Positions 32,359 to 41,592 are shown, counted from the first letter of the stretch. The stretch: 46,521 nt of DNA from CAZSMC01 sp964607755 (GCA_964607755.1 CAZSMC010000032.1:1-46521), one strand, 5' to 3'. The notes: generated by a model from the sequence alone, not told the origin. Translations and numbers: made by a program.

Positions 32359-33900
32359 TTATTCCCATTCAATTGTTCCTGGTGGTTTTGAACTGATGTC
32401 ATAGACAACTCTGTTCACACCTTTGACTTGATTTATGATTTTATTTGAAATTTTTGCTAACACTGTGCGAGGTATGTCCGCCCAATCAGCGGTCATGCCG
32501 TCCATGCTGGTGACAGCACGAAGCGCGATGGCATTTTCATACGTTCTTACGTCTCCCATCACGCCGACGGTCTGGATGGGCAGCAGCACAGCAAATGCCT
32601 GCCAAATTTTGTTGTAAAGACCGTTACCTTTTAATTCCGAGATAAAAATATGATCTGCCTGACGCAGGATTGCAAGCCGTTCCGAAGTGATTCTACCGAT
32701 GACCCGGACAGCAAGTCCTGGTCCTGGAAAAGGATGTCTCTGCAAAATATTTTTTGGTACGCCAATTTCCCCACCTACGCGGCGCACCTCGTCTTTGAAC
32801 AATTCACGCAGCGGCTCGATCAATTTTAAGCCCATTTTTTCAGGCAATCCACCCACATTGTGATGCGACTTTATCGTTGCCGACGGTCCACGTACAGACA
32901 CGCTTTCGATGACATCCGGGTACAATGTACCCTGTACCAGATAGTCAATGTCGCCGATTTTCTGCGCTTCTTTTTCAAACACCCGGATGAATTCCTCGCC
33001 AATAATTTTGCGTTTCTCTTCAGGGTCAACAACATCGCGAAGCTTTACTAAAAACTGTTCGCTGGCATCGACGTGAATGAAATAAAAATCAGCGTTTTCA
33101 AAATAGCCGCACACTTGACGTCCTTCTGCATGGCGCAAAAGACCGGTATCCACGAACACACACGTCAACTGTTCACCCACAGCCCTACCAACCAGATATG
33201 CGGCTACGGTCGAATCAACACCTCCACTGAGGGCGCATAAAACTTTTTGTTTGCCAACTTTTTCTCGGATCATTCTGACAGTTGATTCAACAAATGCTTC
33301 TGCACTCCACGTTCCGGCACAACCACAGATCCGGAAAACAAAATTGGACAGAATCTCGGTTCCTTTTGGGGTGTGAACAACTTCGGGATGAAACTGGATA
33401 CCATAGATCGAATTCTCCGGATCTTTGAGCGCCGCAATGGGAGAATTTTCCGTGTGCGCCATGCGCTGAAAACCGTGCGGTAGTTTTGTCAGATGATCGC
33501 CATGACTCATCCACACAGCCAAACTGTCATCCAGACCCCAAAAGAGATCGGAATGATCGTCAACATGAATATCAGCCCGGCCATATTCGCGCCGCTGTGC
33601 CGCAGCAACCTGGCCGTCACGCAAATAGGCAATCACTTGCAAGCCATAGCAAATACCGAGCACAGGACAACCAAGATCGAAAACTTGAGGCGAGGGCAAA
33701 GGAGCATTCTCCGCATACACTGATGCCGGGCCGCCAGAGAGAATAACACCTGACGGCTGCATGGTTCGCAGTTCTTCAGCCGGAGTATAATAGGGTTTGA
33801 TTTCGGAATAGACGCCCAATTCCCGGATGCGCCGGGCAATCAATTGCGTGTATTGTGAACCAAAATCGAGTACAACTATGCTTTCCGCATGTTTCATCAA
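32359..33900 (-). CDS. guaA: GMP synthase (glutamine-hydrolysing)
   Basis: The 513-residue protein has a class I glutamine amidotransferase domain ('VLDFGSQYTQLIARRIRELGVYSE', 'PVLGICYGLQ' with the catalytic Cys, 'GIQFHPEVVHT'). An ATP pyrophosphatase domain ('CALSGGVDSTVAAYLVGRA') and a dimerisation domain ending 'DISSKPPGTIEWE' follow. It converts XMP to GMP. Its ATG overlaps the surE stop by four bases. An alternative start one codon downstream also exists. Confidence 0.99.
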   Translation of the reverse strand: MMKHAESIVVLDFGSQYTQLIARRIRELGVYSEIKPYYTPAEELRTMQPSGVILSGGPASVYAENAPLPSPQVFDLGCPVLGICYGLQVIAYLRDGQVAAAQRREYGRADIHVDDHSDLFWGLDDSLAVWMSHGDHLTKLPHGFQRMAHTENSPIAALKDPENSIYGIQFHPEVVHTPKGTEILSNFVFRICGCAGTWSAEAFVESTVRMIREKVGKQKVLCALSGGVDSTVAAYLVGRAVGEQLTCVFVDTGLLRHAEGRQVCGYFENADFYFIHVDASEQFLVKLRDVVDPEEKRKIIGEEFIRVFEKEAQKIGDIDYLVQGTLYPDVIESVSVRGPSATIKSHHNVGGLPEKMGLKLIEPLRELFKDEVRRVGGEIGVPKNILQRHPFPGPGLAVRVIGRITSERLAILRQADHIFISELKGNGLYNKIWQAFAVLLPIQTVGVMGDVRTYENAIALRAVTSMDGMTADWADIPRTVLAKISNKIINQVKGVNRVVYDISSKPPGTIEWE

Positions 33901-34661
33901 AAGTCTATCTTCCAGTTTTTCAGTTTATCGAGAAAGGGATAACAAGTCAAATCAAAATGCACCGGTGTGATGGATATCTTGTTGTGATCAATAGCATGGT
34001 CATCCACATTTTCGTCGTTTTCGATTTCCTCGCGCGTTCCGGTCAGCCAATAATATTTCCGGCGCTGCGGCGATTCGAATACAGAGTAATCGTCGATCCA
34101 GTTCGCTCGTCCCTGCCGGGTAATGGCAACGCCTCTAATTTCTGATTTCGGAACAGGAGGGACGTTGATATTCAAATAAACACCTGCCGGAAGTGTGTTC
34201 TCGGCCATACGCGTGGCCAGGGTTCGTGCAAAAGCGGCGGCAACAGAGAAATCCTGATAGGTGTATGAAGCCAGAGAAATAGCAAACGCCGGCATACCGA
34301 GGATGGCTCCTTCAGTAGCAGCGGAAACAGTGCCCGAGTAAATGGTATTGATACCGGTATTAGCGCCCTGGTTAATGCCAGAGATGAGCAAGTCAGGTTT
34401 GGGCTGATCTCGTAAAAGTGCCCAATAGGCAATTTTAACGCAATCAGCCGGGGTGCCGCTGACAGCATAGCCGAACAGGGAATCGTTCTTTTTGATCGTT
34501 TTTATTTGCAAGGGATCGTTAATTGTGATGGCGTGGCCCACAGCACTCATTTCTGTATCCGGTGCAACAATCGTAACATCTGCTATTTTTTCAATTTCAT
34601 GCGCCAGAGCGGCCAGACCGCGTGCATTAATGCCGTCATCGTTTGTTAATAATATTCTCAC
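33897..34661 (-). CDS. surE: 5'/3'-nucleotidase SurE
   Basis: The 254-residue protein begins 'MRILLTNDDGINARGL' with the metal-binding Asp8/Asp9 pair. It has 'TEMSAVGHAITI', 'VSGTPADCVKIA', 'DLLISGINQGANTG' and 'YSGTVSAATEGAILGMPAFAISL'. SurE removes phosphate from nucleoside monophosphates and is linked to stationary-phase survival. It overlaps accD upstream and guaA downstream by four bases each, showing a tight operon. Confidence 0.98.
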   Translation of the reverse strand: MRILLTNDDGINARGLAALAHEIEKIADVTIVAPDTEMSAVGHAITINDPLQIKTIKKNDSLFGYAVSGTPADCVKIAYWALLRDQPKPDLLISGINQGANTGINTIYSGTVSAATEGAILGMPAFAISLASYTYQDFSVAAAFARTLATRMAENTLPAGVYLNINVPPVPKSEIRGVAITRQGRANWIDDYSVFESPQRRKYYWLTGTREEIENDENVDDHAIDHNKISITPVHFDLTCYPFLDKLKNWKIDF

Positions 34662-35527
34662 GCCGGGTACTGTTCCTTTTCCGTTGAGCTGTCCAGGAAA
34701 AAATCAAGCAATTTTGTTATGGTAGATTTTAGTTCATCACGTCTCACCACCGCATCGATAAAACCGTGTTCCAGCAAAAACTCGGACCTCTGAAAGTCTT
34801 CCGGCAAGTCCTGTCCTATGGTTTGTTTTATAACTCTCGCGCCGGCAAAACCGATCAGCGCGTTAGGTTCTGCCAAAATGACATCTCCGAGACTGGCAAA
34901 GCTGGCAATAACGCCACCAGTCGTGGGGTGTGTCAAAATGGAAATATAGGGTAAATTAGCTTCAGAAAGCAACGCCAGACGCGCCGATGTTTTTGCCATT
35001 TGCATGAGCGAGTAGGCGCCTTCCTGCATGCGAGCTCCACCCGACGCGGCGATTGAAATAAAGGGCTGGTGGTGTTGGATGGCATGATCAATAGCACGGG
35101 ATATTTTTTCACCGACCACTGATCCCATGCTTCCGCCAATAAACCGGAAATCCATAATAGATAGCACTACTGGCACGTTATTGATTGTACACGTGCCGGT
35201 TCGGACGGCTTCGTTCATGCCGGTTTGACTGGTGGCTTTTTTTAGCCGGTCACTGTACCGCTCTCTATCCTTGAAGCGAAGCGGGTCAACAGAACGAAGG
35301 TTTTCGTTGAGCAGCGAAAATGAATTTTCATCCGCCAGAAAGCGAATGTAATGATCGCTGGAAATGCGAAAATGATAACCGCAATGAGAGCAAACATGCA
35401 AATTGCGTTCTAATTCTTTGCGATAAACGATTTCATTGCATTTTTCGCACTTTAACCACAACCCATCAGGAATTTCTTTTTTATGTTGAGATAATAAATT
35501 CTTTTTTACCCGTTTGAACCAGGCCAT
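34658..35527 (-). CDS. accD: acetyl-CoA carboxylase carboxyltransferase subunit beta
   Basis: The 289-residue protein has the four-Cys zinc ribbon (CEKC near residue 27, CSHC near 46). The carboxyltransferase core follows: 'FIGGSMGSVVGEKISRAIDHA', 'PFISIAASGGARMQEGAYSLMQMAKTSARL', 'ISILTHPTTGGVIASFASLGDVILAEPNALIGFAGARVI' and 'SEFLLEHGFIDAVV'. It transfers carboxyl from biotin to acetyl-CoA for fatty acid synthesis. The accA partner is not in the window. Confidence 0.98.
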   Translation of the reverse strand: MAWFKRVKKNLLSQHKKEIPDGLWLKCEKCNEIVYRKELERNLHVCSHCGYHFRISSDHYIRFLADENSFSLLNENLRSVDPLRFKDRERYSDRLKKATSQTGMNEAVRTGTCTINNVPVVLSIMDFRFIGGSMGSVVGEKISRAIDHAIQHHQPFISIAASGGARMQEGAYSLMQMAKTSARLALLSEANLPYISILTHPTTGGVIASFASLGDVILAEPNALIGFAGARVIKQTIGQDLPEDFQRSEFLLEHGFIDAVVRRDELKSTITKLLDFFLDSSTEKEQYPA

Positions 35528-35540
35528 AAATACTCCGTTG

Positions 35541-36041
35541 TTATGAATGAAAATAATACGACATTAAAATGGCGTCTTCGTGTTCGGCCGAGTAGTAATT
35601 TTTACGAATACAAACTTTGTTAAATCCGAACTTTTCGTACAGCCGGACAGCCTCGTCGTTTCTTCGCCGGACTTCGAGATAGGCAACTTTAATTTGTAAA
35701 GACCGTGCCAGAGTAAGATAATAGTTCAAAAACCAGGATGCAAGTCCCAGTCGTCGATGATTTTTATGCACAGCCAAATTGGCAATGTGCATTTCTATAT
35801 CGAGAAACCACACCACGGCGTATGCACAAAGAGAGCTGTATGTTTCAATGACCATGGGCATGGACAGAACGGAAACAACTTCATCTATGAACGACTCTCG
35901 TGACCAGGGAGATGGAAATATGTCCTGCTCCATGGCGATTACTTTATTGATATCAACAGTTTGCATCTCTCGAAGATAATAGTGCGTACCGTTGATGATT
36001 CGTTCCCGCGGAACATCAGCTTTTCCACGGAGATTCGTCAT
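35541..36041 (-). CDS. rimI: ribosomal-protein-alanine N-acetyltransferase-like GNAT protein
   Basis: Longer in-frame starts overlap tsaB by up to 86 bases. The ATG at 36041, one base after the tsaB stop, gives 166 residues and is favoured on spacing, though no clear ribosome site is present. The GNAT fold is clear: 'YYLREMQTVDINKVIAMEQDIFPSPWS', 'HIANLAVHKNHRRLGLASWFLN' (acetyl-CoA loop RRLGLA), 'YLEVRRRNDEAVRLYEKFGFNKVCIRKNYY'. RimI acetylates the N-terminus of ribosomal protein S18 in E. coli and is commonly linked to tsaB and tsaE, as here. Confidence 0.9.
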   Translation of the reverse strand: MTNLRGKADVPRERIINGTHYYLREMQTVDINKVIAMEQDIFPSPWSRESFIDEVVSVLSMPMVIETYSSLCAYAVVWFLDIEMHIANLAVHKNHRRLGLASWFLNYYLTLARSLQIKVAYLEVRRRNDEAVRLYEKFGFNKVCIRKNYYSAEHEDAILMSYYFHS

Positions 36042-36042
36042 G

Positions 36043-36720
36043 TCAAACACGGCTTGAGGCATGAGCTTTGGGTTTCCTGGTAAAAAAATCCTGACCATAG
36101 TTTGGTTCAAAAGTATCGACATCGGCATAATGTCCCGACATTAATTCACGTTCGCCAATGGCGGCCACAGAAATGGCTGAAGGATACGAAAAAACGGCCG
36201 GCGCCATGGTGACGTCTTTTATTTCCGGGATATCCGCTGTGTGGCCAATGACAAGGCACGGCTTTGGAAGAAACGAGAGTAACCTGTTTGCTTTTACTAC
36301 CGTAGTATCGTTGATACAGGTGTCCTCGAAATTTTTGCGTTGGTAAATAGCGGTATAGAATTCTCCGGACCGTGCTTTTAATAACGGGCAAATTGTGCCA
36401 TCTGCTAATGGAGCCCGGGCAGCCAATGCTTCTAACGTGTTTACAATCGCTATCGGTTTTTCGATTGCTGTTGCGATTCCTTTTGCCGCAGCAACGCCAA
36501 TTCGAAGACCAGTGAATGATCCAGGACCATTGGAAACGGCAATGCCGTCGAGATCCCGCGCCGAAAGCTGTGCTGCGTTGTAGATATTTTCGATCAGTTG
36601 AAAAAGTTGTGCCGCGTGCGCATTACGAATGTTTAGTTTTGATTCCGCCACCAGTTGCGATTGCCGGATCAGAGCGACACTGCACACTTTTGTTGCTGTC
36701 TCAATTCCCAGAACCAGCAT
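36043..36720 (-). CDS. tsaB: tRNA threonylcarbamoyladenosine biosynthesis protein TsaB
   Basis: I start at ATG 36720 ('MLVLGIETATKVCSVAL'), which overlaps the tsaE stop by 20 bases and gives 225 residues; an ATG at 36885 would add 55 unrelated residues in the shadow of tsaE. The ASKHA-fold motifs are 'GIETATKVCSVALI', 'AHAAQLFQLIENIY' and 'GIAVSNGPGSFTGLRIGVAAAKGIA'. With TsaD, TsaE and TsaC it forms the t6A modification at position 37 of ANN-reading tRNAs. TsaD and TsaC are not in the window. Confidence 0.96.
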   Translation of the reverse strand: MLVLGIETATKVCSVALIRQSQLVAESKLNIRNAHAAQLFQLIENIYNAAQLSARDLDGIAVSNGPGSFTGLRIGVAAAKGIATAIEKPIAIVNTLEALAARAPLADGTICPLLKARSGEFYTAIYQRKNFEDTCINDTTVVKANRLLSFLPKPCLVIGHTADIPEIKDVTMAPAVFSYPSAISVAAIGERELMSGHYADVDTFEPNYGQDFFTRKPKAHASSRV

Positions 36721-37192
36721 AAGCCATTTTCTTTGACGTATAAACTGCGATTGATCGGCGAGTCTCTGAGCTGGCATCGAAATCCCAGTTGAGATGAATT
36801 TCGTAACGGTCTTTTGGCAGAAATGGCCGCACGACAGCCGGCCATTCAATGAGACAGATACCGTTGCCGTAAAAATAATCGTCAAGACCGAGATCGACTA
36901 ATTCGTTTTCGGACTGGATCCTGTAAAAATCAAAGTGATAGACAGGATAGAAACCTTGATACTCGTTAATAAGCGTGAACGTCGGACTGGTGACGTGTTC
37001 TGTCACGCCAACACCCTGGCAAATGCCTTTGATGCACGTTGTTTTGCCGGAACCCAGGTGTCCCTGAAAACAAATAACGTCTGATGGCGATAATTGTTTG
37101 GCAAATTCACAGCCAAAAGCGAACGTTTCTGCAGCGCTCTCTGTGACCAGTGTGCGCTGTTTATGTCGTTTTTTATCGATCACGTGATTCAT
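36701..37192 (-). CDS. tsaE: tRNA threonylcarbamoyladenosine biosynthesis ATPase TsaE
   Basis: The 163-residue protein has a Walker A motif GHLGSGKTT (residues 44-52), 'VTSPTFTLINEY', 'VYHFDFYRI' and 'GICLIEWP'. It is the ATPase that drives TsaB/TsaD turnover in t6A synthesis. It overlaps the porX stop by four bases and tsaB by twenty, so all three are translated from one message. Confidence 0.97.
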   Translation of the reverse strand: MNHVIDKKRHKQRTLVTESAAETFAFGCEFAKQLSPSDVICFQGHLGSGKTTCIKGICQGVGVTEHVTSPTFTLINEYQGFYPVYHFDFYRIQSENELVDLGLDDYFYGNGICLIEWPAVVRPFLPKDRYEIHLNWDFDASSETRRSIAVYTSKKMAYAGSGN

Positions 37193-38751
37193 TTGGGTTC
37201 AAGTGTCATTGCAGGTAAAATGCATTCTTCCAGAGAAATCCCGCCATGTTGAAAACTATCCGCGTAATAATTCAAATAATAATGATAATTTGTCGGATAA
37301 ACAAAATAGTAATCTTCTTTGGCAATGATATAATTCGTATTGACACCGCAAACAGGTAATTTGAATGCCTTTGGATCCTTGAGGATCATGGCATGTTTTG
37401 GATTTACTTTAAGATTGCGGCCATATTTGTACCTCAAGCTTGTAGACGTTCGCCGGTCGCCAATGACTTTGGTCCCGTGAAGTCCGCGAATACTGCCGTG
37501 ATCTGAGGTGATAATCACCGTGTTGCCGTTATCAGCAAGTTTACGCAACGCTTTAAAGATATATGAATGCTCGAACCATGCGCGCGTGGTGGAACGGAAC
37601 GCCGATTCGTTCGGAATCATCTCTTTAATCACAGCCGATGAGCTGCGTGTATGGCCTAAAATATCGACAAAATTGAGAACAATGGCTGACAGCGGAGCGT
37701 GGCCGAAATTGAGAATTTTCTGCGAAAGCGCCTGGGCATCATCGACATTTAGAATTTTCATGTACTTGGGTCTGGGTTTGAGCGGTATTTTTAGCCGCTC
37801 AAGCTGGGCGTTTAAAAGTTCATGTTCGTTCTGGTTCCGGGATACCTCGTCCTCTTGCACAGACTGCTGCCACAATTCGGGATATTGCGCTTCTATTTCG
37901 CTCGGAAACAAGCCGGAAAAGATGGCGTTTCTTGAATATGGAGTGGCTGTCGGGAGCATGGAATAATAATGGTCACGGGTGATATGATAATATTGACGTA
38001 AAAGCGGTTCCAGAACCAGCCACTGGTCGAGACGCATGGCATCGATGACCATCAGAACGGTATTTTTACCTTTTTTGATGTGCGGCAGAACAAATTTTTT
38101 CACCACATCTGGTGAAAAAGCCGGGCCGTCTTCCGAGTATAACCAGGATTTGTATTTTTTCTCGATGTACCGGCCAAACTCACTGTTTGATTCGCGTTTT
38201 TGGTCGTACAGTGTTTGCCTGAGCCCTAAATCCGGATGCTGATCCAGTTCAATATCCCACTCGGATAACTTTACATGAATATCGATCCAGTCCTGCCACT
38301 GCATCTGTCCCATCAGGCGGGTTGATATTTGATTGAATTCGGACGCGTAATCTCTGGAAATCTTTTGGCCGGCAATCTTGGTTTTATCCAATATTTTTTT
38401 ACAAACCAGCAAAATCTGACTGGGGTTGACCGGCTTTGTCAAATAGTCATCAATCTTATTGCCAATGGCCTCATCCATGAGCGATTCTTCTTCGCTCTTG
38501 GTGATCATAATAACGGGCAGTCCGGGATTTATATCTTTAAATTCAGCCAGAGCTGTCAAGCCGTCCATACCGTTAAGCATCTCATCCAGGAGCACAAGAT
38601 TAAAATTGTTCTGTTTGAGAAGATTTATCGCATCTTCGGCATTTGTCACAGTTACGACGTGATATCCTTTATTTTCCAAAAAAAGGACATGCGGCCGCAA
38701 AAGATCAATCTCATCGTCTACCCATAATATTTTTTTCTGTTCTTCTGCCAT
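37189..38751 (-). CDS. porX: PorX-type response regulator with PglZ phosphodiesterase domain
   Basis: The 520-residue protein has a CheY-like receiver (residues 5-125; DDE at 12-14, phospho-acceptor Asp56 in LVLLDEMLNG, Lys in LTKPVNP). A helical linker and a PglZ/alkaline-phosphatase-superfamily domain follow, about residues 165-515 ('VLMVIDAMRLDQW', 'MLPTATPYSRNAIFSGLFP', 'VIITSDHGSIRG', 'HGGISLEECILP'). This is the architecture of PorX, which controls type IX secretion with the kinase PorY in Bacteroidota. The kinase is not in the window. It heads the tsaE-tsaB-rimI operon, and the sorting-domain protein at 18531 could be a client of the pathway. Confidence 0.93.
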   Translation of the reverse strand: MAEEQKKILWVDDEIDLLRPHVLFLENKGYHVVTVTNAEDAINLLKQNNFNLVLLDEMLNGMDGLTALAEFKDINPGLPVIMITKSEEESLMDEAIGNKIDDYLTKPVNPSQILLVCKKILDKTKIAGQKISRDYASEFNQISTRLMGQMQWQDWIDIHVKLSEWDIELDQHPDLGLRQTLYDQKRESNSEFGRYIEKKYKSWLYSEDGPAFSPDVVKKFVLPHIKKGKNTVLMVIDAMRLDQWLVLEPLLRQYYHITRDHYYSMLPTATPYSRNAIFSGLFPSEIEAQYPELWQQSVQEDEVSRNQNEHELLNAQLERLKIPLKPRPKYMKILNVDDAQALSQKILNFGHAPLSAIVLNFVDILGHTRSSSAVIKEMIPNESAFRSTTRAWFEHSYIFKALRKLADNGNTVIITSDHGSIRGLHGTKVIGDRRTSTSLRYKYGRNLKVNPKHAMILKDPKAFKLPVCGVNTNYIIAKEDYYFVYPTNYHYYLNYYADSFQHGGISLEECILPAMTLEPK

Positions 38752-39004
38752 AATTTATTAAACAAGTAAACTTAAAATTACGAAATTTTTATTCGCCAGT
38801 CAATTGTTTTTAAATTTATAAATTGTTAAATTAGCAAATTAAATAAAAATGAAATAACAAAATGTGATTTTTAGCGGACACAGATAGATTTTCGAAATCT
38901 ATATTAATATGGAACAACATAACCAGTGAACAAGTTTCTTGTTGACAAAAGAAAGTGAAAATAATAATAGTTTTAACAGTCTGACAAAAATTTGAGGGAA
39001 GCAT

Positions 39005-40801
39005 TTGCTCAAACAATTAAAACATAAAGGGGTAATAGTACCAGACCCGCCCGAGTACCAGGGATTATCGATCAAGGTTGACGGGAAAAAGATCAAGTTG
39101 AATCCAAAGCAGGAAGAGATGGCTTATGCCTGGGCGAAAAAACAGGGAACGCCTTATGTTGAAGATCCTGTTTTTATTAAAAATTTTATGCTCGATTTCA
39201 GCAAAGAGTTGGGTTTTGAAAAACCATTAAAGCGTGATCAGGTCGATCTTTCCGAACTGATCACGCGGGTTGAAAAAGAAAAAGCCGCCAAAGAAGCGCT
39301 TACTAAAGAGGAACGCAAAAAACTGGCAGCTATTCGCAAGGAAAAACGCGAAGCGCTTAAGGAAGAATACGGTTATGCCATTGCTGATGGCGAACGTATT
39401 GAACTTGCCAATTATATGACTGAGCCAAGCGGTATTTTTATGGGCCGGGGAAAACATCCTCTGCGTGGGCAGTGGAAAGAAGGCGCAAAAAAGAAGGATG
39501 TCACGTTGAATTTGAGTCCGGATGCAGAAATTGACCGAGACGAGTGGAAAGAAATTGTCTGGCAGCCTGAATCCTTGTGGGTTGCCCGCTGGGAAGACAA
39601 GCTGAGTCACAAATTAAAATATGTGTGGCTGCACGATTCAGCGCCAATTAAACAAGCTCGCGAAGCCGAAAAATTTGACAAAGCCATTGAGCTGCATTCC
39701 CGAATGGAAGAGATGCGTGAGCACATTGCTGCCGGATTGATTCATGAAAATCCCAAACGCCGGCGAATTGCGACGGCTTGCTATCTTATTGACCGATTGT
39801 GTCTGCGTGTGGGCGATGAAAAAGATCCTGAAGAAGCTGATACCGTTGGTGCCACTACCTTGCGGCCTGAACATATCAAGTTTCGTGATAATGGCAACGT
39901 TAAGTTTCGATTTTTAGGTAAAGACTCGGTTTTGTGGGAAAAGGAAATCCAACTGCCAAAGATTGTGCGCGAAAATTTGCAAGAGCTGGTAGAAAATGCC
40001 CGGCCGTCAAAGTACAGCATGAGATACGATAAAAAGCACCCGAATTTCAGCAAACCGCAAATTTTTCCCGACATTACCAGCCGTAACGTTAATGACTTTC
40101 TCTCCGAAGCCATGACAGGTCTTTCAGCCAAGGTGTTTCGAACCCATCATGCGACCCGTGTTGTGCGGGAGACTTTGGAAGAATCGGATGTTAAAAAAAG
40201 TGATCCGGATTATATGAAATGGGAAGCTGCGAACAATGCCAATCTGGAAGCAGCTATACTGTGTAATCACACCAAGCAGCCTCCGAAAAACTGGAAAGAA
40301 CGTAAGAAAAAATTCAAAGAGCGGGAAGACCGAGCCAGAGAACGAATCGCAAAGATTAAAAATCTTTTAAAAGAGCTGCGTCAGGATATGAAAGATTTGA
40401 GGAAAGAAAAAACCGAGAAACAAAAAGCAGCAAAGACAAAAGAACAGCGGGACAAGGTCAAAATCAGGTATGAAAAGCGAATCGAAAAGAAAAAGAACCG
40501 CATCGAGCGTACCGAGATTCGTCTGGAAAAAGCCGATATTTCTTTTGGAAAACTAAAGGCCAAAAAAAGAGTGGCAACAGAAAAGCGAACCTGGAATCTG
40601 GGAACAAGCCAAAAATCCTACATCGATCCGCGCGTTTTATATAATTGGGGCCTAGAAGTGGATTATGATGTTTTGGAAAACTTTTATAGCAAAGCTTTGC
40701 GTCATAAATTTCAGTGGGTGAAAAGCAGAAAATTCAATAAAGACATGCCCGAAATCCCGGAAATTAAAGACACAGCACCGGAAGAAAGCAAGGCTGCTTA
40801 G
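39005..40801 (+). CDS. eukaryote-type DNA topoisomerase IB
   Basis: The start is TTG 39005, six bases after GAGGGA. The 598-residue protein has the full layout of eukaryotic/thaumarchaeal topo IB rather than the short poxvirus-like form usual in bacteria. There is an N-terminal core ('GVIVPDPPEYQGLSIKVDGK', 'VFIKNFMLDF'), a capping region ('EPSGIFMGRGKHPLRGQW') and a catalytic core. A long highly charged coiled-coil linker (about 430-520) and a C-terminal domain follow. All five catalytic residues of human TOP1 are present: Arg268 (LCLRVGDEK), Lys306 (FLGKDS), Arg379 (AKVFRTHHA), His422 (ILCNHTKQPPK) and Tyr539 (NLGTSQKSYIDPR). It relaxes supercoils through a 3'-phosphotyrosine nick. A possible -35 TTGACA lies at 38942-38947. 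Confidence 0.97.
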   Translation: MLKQLKHKGVIVPDPPEYQGLSIKVDGKKIKLNPKQEEMAYAWAKKQGTPYVEDPVFIKNFMLDFSKELGFEKPLKRDQVDLSELITRVEKEKAAKEALTKEERKKLAAIRKEKREALKEEYGYAIADGERIELANYMTEPSGIFMGRGKHPLRGQWKEGAKKKDVTLNLSPDAEIDRDEWKEIVWQPESLWVARWEDKLSHKLKYVWLHDSAPIKQAREAEKFDKAIELHSRMEEMREHIAAGLIHENPKRRRIATACYLIDRLCLRVGDEKDPEEADTVGATTLRPEHIKFRDNGNVKFRFLGKDSVLWEKEIQLPKIVRENLQELVENARPSKYSMRYDKKHPNFSKPQIFPDITSRNVNDFLSEAMTGLSAKVFRTHHATRVVRETLEESDVKKSDPDYMKWEAANNANLEAAILCNHTKQPPKNWKERKKKFKEREDRARERIAKIKNLLKELRQDMKDLRKEKTEKQKAAKTKEQRDKVKIRYEKRIEKKKNRIERTEIRLEKADISFGKLKAKKRVATEKRTWNLGTSQKSYIDPRVLYNWGLEVDYDVLENFYSKALRHKFQWVKSRKFNKDMPEIPEIKDTAPEESKAA

Positions 40802-41316
40802 ACGTTGAACTTTTAGTGCTCAAGTAATCTTTTGGACAGATGTGCTAACAAATTTCCCTCTTTTTGGTTCGGTGTTATTCTGAAATAACGGAATAAGATC
40901 ATCGGTTGGGAGTTTTATTAGGCAAAGGGGACGGCAGCAGCAAACGGTTAAAACCCATCTATATCAAGATTGCGTTGTAATCTCAAATCTGTTTATTCAT
41001 GACGTTTTGTCAAATACACTCCGGCCAATTTATTTTCTTTAACCTTTATTGCAAATAGTGAAAAAGAACAAAAACCTCATTAGCTTATTGAAAATCTCTG
41101 ACATTTTATTTGGATTGTTTTTTTGGGGTGGGAGAGATTTTAATTTGTAAAATCGTGTTCAAATTTCGACACTATTTCATTGACAAAGTGTTATTAAATC
41201 TTTATCTTTCATTTACTTGAAAGCCACCAGCGGTCTGTTGCAGATTACGGCATACTAATATTAAAAAAGCTCATAAACATTGTCAGGCACATCATTATAA
41301 AAAGAAAGGAAACAAT
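40802..41316. other. 515-base intergenic region
   Basis: No gene is seen. It contains a small hairpin GTTATT-CTGA-AATAAC (40874-40889) without a T-tract and becomes very AT-rich from 41020. A candidate promoter lies near its end. A decayed gene or small RNA cannot be excluded. Confidence 0.5.
41180..41208 (+). promoter_or_regulatory. candidate sigma-70-like promoter
   Basis: A perfect TTGACA (41180-41185) is followed after 17 bases by TATCTT (41203-41208, four of six consensus bases), 109 bases before the AIM24 fragment. It could drive the fragment and the response regulator behind it. Confidence 0.35.
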
Positions 41317-41541
41317 ATGGCCGATGTCATTGATTATCAGATCATTGGCGATGATATGCAACTCGTTGAAGTCGAGTTGGATCCTAACGAGGGTGTCCGT
41401 GCTGAAGCCGGAGCCATGATGTATATGGATGACGGTATTGTTATGCAAACCGGCACAGGGGGCGGACTTTTTAAGGGATTTAAACGCCTTTTAACGGGCG
41501 AGAGTTTTTTCATCACTATGCAAAGTAAGATTATAGACTAA
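41317..41541 (+). pseudogene. truncated AIM24/TIGR00266-family fragment
   Basis: The 74-residue reading frame matches only the N-terminal third of the AIM24/TIGR00266 family: 'DMQLVEVELDPNEGVRAEAGAMMYMDDGI', 'GGGLFKGFKRLLTGESFF'. Normal members have roughly 230-270 residues. Here the sequence ends after 'FFITMQSKIID' and a TAA, and the downstream 51 bases show no continuation. GGAAAC and a candidate promoter precede the ATG, so it may still be translated. Loss of the rest by deletion, possibly when the downstream regulator was joined, is the simplest reading. Confidence 0.75.
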
Positions 41542-41592
41542 ATTACGATAATTACATCGTATCTCAATTAATAACCCGAGTAGAGGGGAAAA

